NCBI GenBank assembly: GCA_030683195.1
Contig: JAUXQA010000248.1
Location: forward strand, 1-5,104
DNA length: 5,104 bases
DNA from: Rhodoferax sp.
Lineage (GTDB): Bacteria; Pseudomonadota; Gammaproteobacteria; Burkholderiales; Burkholderiaceae_C
Direction of reading: 5' to 3'
How positions within the stretch are numbered: the first letter of the stretch is position 1; each line of letters begins with the position of its first letter. A program made the position numbers and the translations under genes. Shown here one piece after another: positions 1 to 5,104 of the stretch. The notes below the pieces were generated by a model, which saw only the letters and a program-made list of their open reading frames with translations, did no database searches and had not been told where the DNA came from.

Positions 1-782
1 CCATGTTCAACAACGACGAAAACATCGGCATTGCCTACGGTATGGGCCTGACTGCCGAAAAAGTGGCCTCACAGTGGAAAGTGAGCCGCGACGCGCAAGA
101 CGCGTTTGCAGTGGAGTCCCACAAGCGCGCCCTGGCCGCCATGGAAGCCGGCTACTTTGCCGACGAGATCACCCCGGTGGAAGTGATTGACCGCTCGCCC
201 AACCTGGAGACCGGAGGCGTCACCGAGAAAAAACGCGTGGTCAGCCTGGACGAAGGTGCCCGCTTTGACACCACGATGGAAGGCCTGGCCAAGTTGCGTA
301 CCGTGTTTGCCGCCCGTGGCTCGGTCACGGCCGGCAACAGCTCGCAGACCTCTGATGGCGCAGGTGCGCTGATTTTGGCCAGCGAAAAAGCCGTCAAGCA
401 ATTTGGCCTCAAGCCTTTGGCACGTTTTGTCAGCTTTGCCTCCAAGGGCGTGCCGCCGCACATCATGGGCATCGGCCCGATCGAGGCGATTCCAGCCGCG
501 CTGCGTTTTGCGGGCCTGAAGCAGGACGACATTGACTGGATTGAGCTGAACGAGGCCTTTGCGGCCCAGTCCCTGGCGGTTATCAATACGCTGGGGCTAG
601 ACCCGGCCAAGGTCAACCCCATGGGCGGCGCTATCGCCTTGGGTCACCCGCTCGGCGCCACCGGGGCAATCCGCTCGGCCACCGCTATCCACGCGCTGCA
701 ACGCAACAATTTGCGCTACAGCATGGTCTCCATGTGTGTGGGCATGGGGCAGGGCGCCGCCGGTATTTTCGAACGGGTGTAG
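1..782 (+). CDS. fadA: 3-ketoacyl-CoA thiolase (acetyl-CoA C-acyltransferase), 5'-truncated by the window edge
   Basis: This enzyme catalyses the last step of beta-oxidation: CoA-dependent cleavage of 3-ketoacyl-CoA to acetyl-CoA and a shortened acyl-CoA, in the cytoplasm. The 259 residues visible are the C-terminal two-thirds of a roughly 390-400-residue thiolase. The frame is open to the left edge, so the ATG at position 3 is internal, and the nucleophilic Cys near residue 90 lies outside. Visible signatures, numbered from the Met at base 3, are GNSSQTSDGA (111-120), NEAFAAQ (183-189), the catalytic-His loop GGAIALGHPLGATGA (208-222, His215) and the second catalytic Cys245 in CVGMGQG. The CxGxGQG ending resembles FadA-type thiolases more than AtoB/PhaA biosynthetic thiolases, which usually have CxGGGxG. 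A strong terminator follows 16 bases after the stop, so this is probably the last gene of its transcript, perhaps with a fadB-like partner upstream (inference). The family is certain; the symbol is a family-level guess. Confidence 0.93.
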   Translation, partial: MFNNDENIGIAYGMGLTAEKVASQWKVSRDAQDAFAVESHKRALAAMEAGYFADEITPVEVIDRSPNLETGGVTEKKRVVSLDEGARFDTTMEGLAKLRTVFAARGSVTAGNSSQTSDGAGALILASEKAVKQFGLKPLARFVSFASKGVPPHIMGIGPIEAIPAALRFAGLKQDDIDWIELNEAFAAQSLAVINTLGLDPAKVNPMGGAIALGHPLGATGAIRSATAIHALQRNNLRYSMVSMCVGMGQGAAGIFERV

Positions 783-798
783 AGCAAACCCAATGAGT

Positions 799-838
799 GG
801 CCTGGCCGCACGCCTTGCTGCGGGCCGGGCCTTTTTTT
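799..838 (+). terminator. Rho-independent terminator after the thiolase gene
   Basis: A GC-rich left arm (799-810, GGCCTGGCCGCA) pairs with 819-831. The pairing is GGCC/GGCC, one G-U pair, GGCC/GGCC, a single bulged G at 822, then GCA/TGC, closing an 8-base loop. Seven T residues follow directly (832-838). This is a textbook intrinsic terminator, 16 bases past the thiolase stop. It suggests that the thioesterase gene downstream has its own promoter or depends on read-through. Confidence 0.9.
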
Positions 839-896
839 GCCTCCTTTCGTCACGCATAGGACAGTCAGGCGGGGCAATCACCGGCACACTGTTGAA

Positions 897-1718
897 ATGA
901 ATCTTCACCCCTTTGATCAGGCTTTGCAGCTCACGTCGGCAGAGCCTCACGTTTTTACCGGTGCGAGCGCCCGCCCCTACTGGAACATGGTCGGCCCCTT
1001 TGGCGGCATGACTGCCGCCACGGCCTTGAATGCCGTGCTGCAGCACCCCGCCTTGCTCGGCGAGCCGATCGCACTCACCGTCAATTACGCCGGCCCGGTG
1101 GCGGCGGGGCCTTTCAAGGTCTCGGCCACCCCGGCGCGTACCAACCGATCGACCCAGCACTGGGTGATCTCCCTGTCCCAGACCAATGCCGAGGGCGCGG
1201 ATGAAGTCATGCTGACCGGTACCGCCGTGACTGCGGCACGGCGCAGCACCTGGAGCCACAATGACGAGGCCATGCCCCAAGTCCCCGGCCCTGCCGAGTT
1301 GCCCGTTGGTAAAAGCGTGCGCGTGCTGGAGTGGCTCAACCGCTATGAGATGCGCTTTGTGCAGGGGAACATTCCTGTTGAGTGGCATGGCGGAGGCGAG
1401 ACCAGTTTGAGCCAGTTGTGGGTGCGAGACAACCCGCCGCGCCCGCTTGATTTTTGCTCGCTGGCGGCCCTTGCTGATGTGTTCTTTCCCCGGGTTTACT
1501 TGCGCCGGGCTGTGCTGGTGCCGGCAGGCACGGTGTCCATGACCGTCTACTTTCATGCCAACAGTGAGCAACTCACCCAGTCGGGCAGCGGCTTTTTGCT
1601 GGCGCAAGCCCGGGCGCAGGCTTTCAGCGATGGCTTTTTTGACCAAACCGCCCAGCTCTGGAACGAGTCCGGCGCCTTGCTGGCCACCAGCCACCAAATT
1701 GTCTATTTCAAGGAATGA
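897..1718 (+). CDS. TesB-like acyl-CoA thioesterase (double hotdog fold)
   Basis: Probably hydrolyses acyl-CoA thioesters to free acid and CoA in the cytoplasm; chain-length preference cannot be read from sequence. The 273-residue length fits the tandem-hotdog thioesterase family (E. coli TesB is 286). The first hotdog carries NMVGPFGGMTAATAL (30-44). The second covers about 185-272, with ALADVFFPRVY (191-201), GTVSMTVYFH (211-220) and LLATSHQIVYF (261-271). Aligned from memory with TesB, Asp194, Thr212 and Gln267 fall on its Asp204/Thr228/Gln278 triad, so the enzyme looks intact. I chose the ATG at 897. The frame extends upstream to a TTG at 837, but that codon lies in the T-tract of the preceding terminator, and the hotdog homology begins only after the ATG. 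No convincing Shine-Dalgarno is visible; the nearest G-rich run (about 868-874) is too far away. The gene lies 62 bases before the crotonase gene, so the two are probably co-transcribed. Confidence 0.85.
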   Translation: MNLHPFDQALQLTSAEPHVFTGASARPYWNMVGPFGGMTAATALNAVLQHPALLGEPIALTVNYAGPVAAGPFKVSATPARTNRSTQHWVISLSQTNAEGADEVMLTGTAVTAARRSTWSHNDEAMPQVPGPAELPVGKSVRVLEWLNRYEMRFVQGNIPVEWHGGGETSLSQLWVRDNPPRPLDFCSLAALADVFFPRVYLRRAVLVPAGTVSMTVYFHANSEQLTQSGSGFLLAQARAQAFSDGFFDQTAQLWNESGALLATSHQIVYFKE

Positions 1719-1780
1719 GCCACGCGGCGTTCTTCTTTATTGTGTGCGTGAAGCACTAACCCTCCACTCTGAAAGTCACC

Positions 1781-2545
1781 ATGACCGACCTTTTGATTGA
1801 CACCACCGACGGTGTCCTGACCATCACCCTGAACCGGGTGGCCAAGAAAAACTCGATTACCGCAGCCATGTATGGCGGCATGGCCGAAGCTTTGGCTTTG
1901 GCGTTTGACGATGCCGCCGTGCGGGCCGTGGTGTTCCAGGGCCACGAGACGATCTTCAGTGCCGGCAACGACATTGGCGACTTTCTGAATGCCCCGGTCA
2001 GTGGCCAGGATTCACCAGTTTTCTTGTTCTTGCGCACCATCAGCACCTTCCCCAAGCCGGTGCTGGCTGCCGTGTGCGGCCCGGCGGTAGGCATTGGTAC
2101 CACGCTGCTGTTTCACTGCGACCTGGTGTACGCCGGCGACAACGCCGCTTTTTCCATGCCCTTCGTCAATCTGGGTCTGTGCCCCGAGGCCGGGTCGAGT
2201 TATCTGGCGCCGCAGTTGATGGGCTATGGGCGTGCTGCCGAGGCGCTGTTGTTGGGCGAGCCCTTTATGGCCGAGGCAGCGCTGGAGATGGGGCTGATCA
2301 GCCGCATCGTGCCGCCCACTGAGGCCGCTGCGTTGGCGCAACGCCAAGCCCGCAAATTGGCGGCCAAGCCTTTGAGCTCCCTGATTGAGACCAAGCGTCT
2401 CATGAAGCTCAGTCAGGCAACCACCGTGGCCTCCCGCATGGTGGAGGAGGGCGCCAGTTTTGGCCGCATGCTGCGTGAACCTGCGGCGCGCGAAGCCTTC
2501 ACGGCGTTCATGGAGAAGCGCAAGCCGGATTTCTCCAAAATTTAA
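1781..2545 (+). CDS. Enoyl-CoA hydratase/isomerase (crotonase) family protein, isomerase-like active site
   Basis: This 254-residue protein has the standard crotonase length. It acts on enoyl-CoA thioesters, either by hydration or by moving the double bond. The oxyanion-hole segments are SAGNDIGDF (60-68) and CGPAVGIGTTL (99-109). The active-site loop is MPFVNLGLCPEAGSS (126-140), with Glu136 as the likely catalytic base. The PF-x(2)-LG-x(2)-PE-x(2)-SS pattern resembles peroxisomal delta3-delta2-enoyl-CoA isomerases (ECI2/PECI), where this Glu is the single catalytic acid. Classical hydratases instead have a QPE motif followed by PGAGGTQ, with two glutamates. Isomerase activity is therefore at least as likely as hydratase; bacterial members are usually labelled just enoyl-CoA hydratase. 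The usual Pro after NR is Val20. A weak GAAAG Shine-Dalgarno sits at 1771-1775, five bases before the ATG. The C-terminal FTAFMEKRKPDF (240-251) is the usual family ending, so the gene is intact. It probably forms a two-gene unit with the thioesterase. Confidence 0.88.
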   Translation: MTDLLIDTTDGVLTITLNRVAKKNSITAAMYGGMAEALALAFDDAAVRAVVFQGHETIFSAGNDIGDFLNAPVSGQDSPVFLFLRTISTFPKPVLAAVCGPAVGIGTTLLFHCDLVYAGDNAAFSMPFVNLGLCPEAGSSYLAPQLMGYGRAAEALLLGEPFMAEAALEMGLISRIVPPTEAAALAQRQARKLAAKPLSSLIETKRLMKLSQATTVASRMVEEGASFGRMLREPAAREAFTAFMEKRKPDFSKI

Positions 2546-2547
2546 GC

Positions 2548-2573
2548 CAAATCGCCCTCTGGCCGGCGATTTG
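2548..2573. terminator. Convergent intergenic hairpin, possible terminator without a T-tract
   Basis: A perfect 9-bp inverted repeat, CAAATCGCC (2548-2556) and GGCGATTTG (2565-2573), encloses an 8-base loop. It begins three bases after the crotonase stop and lies between two convergent genes, so it could end transcripts from either side. Neither strand has a T-run directly after the stem, so it is not a classical intrinsic terminator. It may instead protect 3' ends or act together with Rho (inference). Confidence 0.5.
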
Positions 2574-2585
2574 TGGATGTGATTA

Positions 2586-2602
2586 GCTATATATTAAATA
2601 GC
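2586..2602. repeat. Small AT-rich inverted repeat GCTAT...ATAGC
   Basis: GCTAT (2586-2590) and ATAGC (2598-2602) flank a 7-base A/T loop, inside a locally AT-rich patch between the convergent crotonase and HD-GYP-like genes. From memory, similar GCTAT-A/T-ATAGC hairpins recur between genes in Comamonadaceae genomes, so this may be one copy of a dispersed short palindrome. Only one copy is present here. Confidence 0.35.
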
Positions 2603-2635
2603 ATTTCGCCGGACTTTTGGTCTAGGCGGCTCAAG

Positions 2636-3865
2636 TCAGGGTGATTTGCTCGTGGGAATCAATCGCAACATCACGTCCATGCGCAGATTGACCCTGACTG
2701 TGCTGGCAATCAAGGCCGATTGAATGGCCAAACCTTCACGCGAGGTGTCGTGCAGGCGCGGGATCGAAATCGGCTCGTCGTTGCGGTTCAAGACACTTGC
2801 CACCCACGGTTCGCCGGGCTTGACCCCCCGGCGCATCACCACTGCGGTTTCACCGGGCACCAGCTTGACGTAGGTGCCGGGCGGGCACACACCCAACATG
2901 CCGATGAGCGCCGTACCCACCTCGTCGTGCTTGGCCGCTCCGGCTTGAACAATGACGCTGCGGGCGGAATCTCTTGCGGTGCGGCCGGTGCGGGATTTTC
3001 GGGGGCTCATGGCGGCGGTGTAGCGGTCCACCATTTGCAGGATTTTGGTCGCACGCGGGAGTGCTGGCCAATCGGCCAGGGCCTCGGGCCCTTCCAGTGG
3101 CGCATGGTGCTGGGCCACGATCTCCAGCCACATCTCATCCGTAACCCCGGCATCGATCAAGGCCTGCTTGCCGGCGGCGCCATGGTTCTCAATGTCTTTG
3201 CGCTGCACGGGCGTAGGCGGCGCTTGTTGTACAGCCAGGGCGTCTTGCAGTCGCGTCATGGCCACATTCATGGTCAGTGCCGCACACACCAGGCTGCGGC
3301 GTTCTTCATCTGACAGACGAAAGTTGCTCGCCAGGGAGTTGGCCAATGTGGCGCACAGCAAGGAGTGCAGCACGCTGTAGCCGCTGAAGTGGGTCACGGC
3401 CCGGTTGAACAGCAAAAACTGGGTGGCCTGGCTGTCTTCCTTGGTCTGGGTCTGGATGTACTTGTCGAGCAAATACAGCTTTTTCTGGCAATCTGCGGTG
3501 GTGGTGATACTGGCCAGCAGTCCACCAAGTTTGGATTCCACCGCTCCCCAGCGCTCTACCAGGGTCCCTGTCAGCTTTTCTTCGGCGGCGCCACCCTGGT
3601 TGACGTTGAGATATTTGGAGAAGTCCTTGATCGCGCCGCCTGCATGGTTGAGCTTGGTCAAGCCCGACATCATGGCGCGCAGGCCTTCTTCGGTCTCATC
3701 AATTTCGGCAAAAATTCTTTTGCGGCCCCTGATGTTCTCCAGCTGGACCTTGGTCTCTATGCGGTGCCCCTTGGCCAGCAGGATCATTCCTTTTTCGTCA
3801 CGCAAGGTGCAGTTCAGGGACATGCCCAGCGTCAGCTTGTCCAGAGGAAGTTCAATCAAATCCAT
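2636..3865 (-). CDS. Degenerate HD-GYP domain protein, probably non-catalytic
   Basis: HD-GYP proteins hydrolyse cyclic di-GMP at a di- or tri-iron site; this 409-residue homologue appears to have lost that site. The N-terminal part (about 1-60; LPLDKLTLGMSL, then KGMILLAKGHRI) resembles the DUF3391-like cap found before many HD-GYP domains. The HD-GYP-like core runs about 155-310. His167, His228 (ENH), His253-His254 (QHH) and Asp280 (VDRYTA) match conserved positions. However, the HDxGK motif reads MNVAM (199-203), and the DGxGYP motif reads EGPEAL (258-263). A C-terminal segment (about 318-347, MLGVCPPGTYVKLVPGE) matches the usual strand-rich tail. No signal peptide or membrane segment is evident. 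I chose the ATG at 3865 because MDLIELPLDKL begins the domain; an in-frame ATG at 3928 would add 21 unremarkable residues. Neither start has a good ribosome-binding site. The gene faces the crotonase gene convergently and the TetR gene divergently. A likely role is cyclic di-GMP binding or a protein-interaction scaffold (inference). Confidence 0.8.
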   Translation of the reverse strand: MDLIELPLDKLTLGMSLNCTLRDEKGMILLAKGHRIETKVQLENIRGRKRIFAEIDETEEGLRAMMSGLTKLNHAGGAIKDFSKYLNVNQGGAAEEKLTGTLVERWGAVESKLGGLLASITTTADCQKKLYLLDKYIQTQTKEDSQATQFLLFNRAVTHFSGYSVLHSLLCATLANSLASNFRLSDEERRSLVCAALTMNVAMTRLQDALAVQQAPPTPVQRKDIENHGAAGKQALIDAGVTDEMWLEIVAQHHAPLEGPEALADWPALPRATKILQMVDRYTAAMSPRKSRTGRTARDSARSVIVQAGAAKHDEVGTALIGMLGVCPPGTYVKLVPGETAVVMRRGVKPGEPWVASVLNRNDEPISIPRLHDTSREGLAIQSALIASTVRVNLRMDVMLRLIPTSKSP

Positions 3866-4099
3866 GGTTTGCTTGCTTGGTCGCTGGTGAGTTTGAAAAG
3901 GGTGATTCTGGCTGCAGGGTCTGAGCATAAGACATCACACTGACGGCCGGGCCGTTTTGGAGCGCTATTTCCAGACATTTGTGCTTCGGAGCGGCGTATT
4001 GATTGGTTTTGCGTATCAAAAAAAGGAGTGATTTGTGGAGTTTATTTTCACCAAGCGATTGCTTGTTATAAATCGATAATTTGGGTATGCTGCCCACCC
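3866..4099. promoter_or_regulatory. Divergent intergenic region between the HD-GYP-like and TetR genes
   Basis: These 234 bases separate two divergently transcribed genes and should hold promoters for both. They are clearly more AT-rich than the flanking genes, especially 4004-4088. Visible elements are a small hairpin ACGGC-CGG-GCCGT at 3943-3955 followed by TTTT, an inverted repeat TTTTG-CGTAT-CAAAA at 4007-4021, a purine-rich AAAAGGAG at 4021-4028, an inverted TTAT-x6-ATAA at 4066-4079, and the promoter listed separately. I could not identify a convincing -35/-10 pair for the minus-strand gene. TetR proteins usually bind palindromes near their own promoter, so the 4066-4079 repeat, lying between the proposed -35 and -10, is the best operator candidate, though its arms are only 4 bp. 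Confidence 0.45.
4063..4091 (+). promoter_or_regulatory. Candidate sigma-70 promoter of the TetR gene
   Basis: A -35-like TTGTTA (4063-4068) and a -10-like TATGCT (4086-4091), each matching consensus at 4 of 6 positions, are separated by an optimal 17 bases. Transcription would start near 4097-4099, essentially at the TetR ATG (4100). That agrees with the lack of a Shine-Dalgarno before this ATG and suggests a leaderless or near-leaderless transcript. A rival -10, GATAAT at 4075-4080, matches better on its own but lacks a -35 at proper spacing. Confidence 0.4.
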
Positions 4100-4777
4100 A
4101 TGACTGTTGCACCTTCGCCAACCCTCCCCAAGCGGCCGCGCGGTCGCCCACGCAAAACCGAGGGCGAGCGAGACGATGGCAACCGCCGCCAGGAGCTACT
4201 GGCCGCCGCCGCTCATCTCTTCCGCGAGACAGGTTTCAGTGCGACCAGCACGCGCGACATTGCGGCTGCGGTTGGCATGCACAGTGGCTCGCCTTTTTAT
4301 CACTTCAAAAGCAAAGAAGCACTTTTGTTTGCCGTGATGGAGGAGGGTATGCACTCCGCCATTGCGCGCCAGGCTTTGGCCCTGCAGGTGGCCGATTCCT
4401 CTGACCCGGCGCCGTCACTCGAGGTGCTGACCGCCCTGGACGCGCAACAACGCATCCGGCATTTGATTCGCGCGCACTTTGAGACTTTGCTGGGGCCCGG
4501 CAACGACTTTGTGCCGGTGATGTTGTACGAGCACCGCTCCCTGAGCCCGCGCCAGCGCAGCGTATTGGCCAAGCTGCAGCTGGATTACGAAGCTCCGTGG
4601 GGGCCGGTGCTGGAGGCGCTGCACGCCAGTGGCCACTTGAATGCCCCCGTCAAACTCGCACGCTTGCTGATTCTGGGCGCCCTGAATTGGTCCGTGCAGT
4701 GGTTTGACCCCCAAAAGGCCGCGTCGCTTGATGACCTCACCGACGCAGCCATCGCTTTGTTCCTGAAGGAGTCTTGA
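4100..4777 (+). CDS. TetR/AcrR-family transcriptional regulator
   Basis: A 225-residue TetR-type repressor, expected to act as a DNA-binding dimer released by a small ligand. The N-terminal tail holds KRPRGRPRK (11-19), an AT-hook-like basic patch that could add minor-groove contacts. The TetR_N domain spans about 29-75: RRQELLAAAAHLFRETGF, then the helix-turn-helix TSTRDIAAAVGMHSGSPFYHFKSK. The ligand/dimer domain fills the rest; its YEHRSLSP (143-150) and closing GALNWSVQWF (193-202) resemble the KstR2-like group of acyl-CoA-responsive regulators (from memory). The ligand is probably an acyl-CoA, given the SDR gene immediately downstream and the acyl-CoA genes nearby (inference). I chose the ATG at 4100; the same frame is open upstream to a GTG at 4028, but that extension is Cys-rich, unlike the family and crosses the likely promoter. 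The stop codon overlaps the next start, so the two genes form an operon. Confidence 0.88.
   Translation: MTVAPSPTLPKRPRGRPRKTEGERDDGNRRQELLAAAAHLFRETGFSATSTRDIAAAVGMHSGSPFYHFKSKEALLFAVMEEGMHSAIARQALALQVADSSDPAPSLEVLTALDAQQRIRHLIRAHFETLLGPGNDFVPVMLYEHRSLSPRQRSVLAKLQLDYEAPWGPVLEALHASGHLNAPVKLARLLILGALNWSVQWFDPQKAASLDDLTDAAIALFLKES
4766..4771 (+). promoter_or_regulatory. Shine-Dalgarno of the SDR gene inside the TetR 3' end
   Basis: AAGGAG lies five bases before the ATG at 4777, within the last codons of the TetR gene. It is the clearest ribosome-binding site of any gene in the window. It fixes the SDR start and supports efficient or coupled translation of the SDR after TetR. Confidence 0.8.
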
Positions 4778-5104
4778 TGAGTTACGGATCTGTATTTGCA
4801 AAGGGCCTGTTCGCAGGCAAGGTGATCATCGTCACCGGGGGCGGCTCCGGCATCGGCCGCTGCGTGGCGCACGAACTGGCAGCACTGGGCGCCCACACGG
4901 TACTGGTAGGCCGCAAGCTTGAGAAGCTGCAAGTGGTCATGGACGAGATCACCTCCGATGGCGGGGCTGCCAGCTTTTGGGTGTGCGACATCCGCCAGGA
5001 AGAGGTCGTCAAACAGACCGTGGCGGCGGTCTTGGCGGCACACGGCCGGGTGGATGGGCTGGTGAACAACGCCGGCGGTCAGTACATGATGCCTTTGGAG
5101 GCCA
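4777..5104 (+). CDS. Short-chain dehydrogenase/reductase (SDR), N-terminal part, runs off the window
   Basis: The first 109 residues of a classical SDR, an NAD(P)-dependent oxidoreductase; members are typically about 250-290 residues. After a short N-terminal extension, the Rossmann fold starts with KVIIVTGGGSGIGR (15-28), containing the TGxxxGIG dinucleotide-binding motif. It continues with VGRKLEKL (44-51), the adenine-contacting Asp71 in CDIR, and the structural NNAGG motif (97-101). Arg46 and Lys47, after the second strand, suggest NADPH preference. The catalytic Ser and YxxxK lie beyond the window. The VNNAGGQY segment resembles 2,4-dienoyl-CoA and peroxisomal trans-2-enoyl-CoA reductases (DECR/PECR), so an acyl-CoA substrate is likely but not proven. 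The ATG overlaps the TetR stop by one base (TGATG), a translational-coupling arrangement. No stop codon occurs in this frame up to 5103. Confidence 0.88.
   Translation, partial: MSYGSVFAKGLFAGKVIIVTGGGSGIGRCVAHELAALGAHTVLVGRKLEKLQVVMDEITSDGGAASFWVCDIRQEEVVKQTVAAVLAAHGRVDGLVNNAGGQYMMPLEA

Noticed and set aside
837..896. Upstream extension of the thioesterase from a TTG at 837
   Set aside because: The TTG lies in the T-tract of the preceding terminator, and the added 20 residues have no family similarity; the ATG at 897 fits better.
597..1697. Long open frame of 366 codons on the minus strand, opposite the thiolase end and the thioesterase
   Set aside because: It runs antisense across two genes with clear homology and a terminator. 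Its composition (rich in Gly, Arg, His and Gln) is typical of an antisense shadow in GC-rich DNA, and it shows no recognisable domain.
3080..3094. The letters EAL at residues 261-263 of the HD-GYP-like protein, possibly hinting at an EAL phosphodiesterase
   Set aside because: They fall exactly where GYP should be in an HD-GYP alignment, and no EAL-domain context is present, so this is coincidence.
2720..3313. Plus-strand open frame of 197 codons, and others at 3365-3943, opposite the HD-GYP-like gene
   Set aside because: These are antisense shadows of a gene whose HD-GYP-type core and tail are recognisable; they have no domain of their own.
3943..3958. Hairpin ACGGC-CGG-GCCGT followed by TTTT, possible terminator
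   Set aside because: The 5-bp stem and four T residues are weak, and on the plus strand no gene ends just upstream of it. I mention it only as part of the intergenic region.
4028..4099. Upstream extension of the TetR protein from a GTG at 4028
   Set aside because: The GTG overlaps the AAGGAG rather than following it. The added 24 residues are Cys-rich and unlike TetR N-termini, and the region holds the likely promoter.

Overview
The window reads as ordinary chromosome of a moderately GC-rich betaproteobacterium. The protein styles (thiolase, TesB-like thioesterase, crotonase, TetR and SDR) and the intergenic hairpins point to Burkholderiales, most likely Comamonadaceae (Rhodoferax/Polaromonas-like). 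This placement is inferred from sequence style, not from a search. I see no rRNA, tRNA, CRISPR array, insertion sequence or phage gene.

Layout: (1) 1-782 (+) is the 3' two-thirds of a 3-ketoacyl-CoA thiolase, closed by a strong intrinsic terminator at 799-838. (2) 897-1718 (+) is a double-hotdog, TesB-like acyl-CoA thioesterase. (3) 1781-2545 (+) is a crotonase-fold protein whose active-site loop resembles delta3-delta2-enoyl-CoA isomerases. (4) 2546-2635 is a short convergent intergenic stretch with a 9-bp hairpin and a small AT-rich inverted repeat. (5) 3865-2636 (-) is a cyclic-di-GMP-type HD-GYP protein whose HD dyad, neighbouring lysine and GYP signature are all replaced, so it is probably non-catalytic. 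(6) 3866-4099 is the divergent regulatory region, with a possible promoter placed so close to the next start codon that the mRNA could be leaderless. (7) 4100-4777 (+) is a TetR-family repressor with an AT-hook-like N-terminal tail. (8) 4777 to the window end (+) is the start of a short-chain dehydrogenase/reductase, overlapping the TetR stop by one base.

Functionally, five of the six genes fit acyl-CoA metabolism: thiolysis, thioester hydrolysis, double-bond isomerisation or hydration, a probable acyl-CoA-responsive repressor, and an SDR of the enoyl-/dienoyl-CoA reductase type. The TetR-SDR pair is translationally coupled and probably heads another fatty- or aromatic-acid catabolic operon that runs out of the window. 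The HD-GYP-like gene sits on the opposite strand between the two blocks and looks functionally unrelated. No wholly new system is evident. The most unusual item is the degenerate HD-GYP protein.
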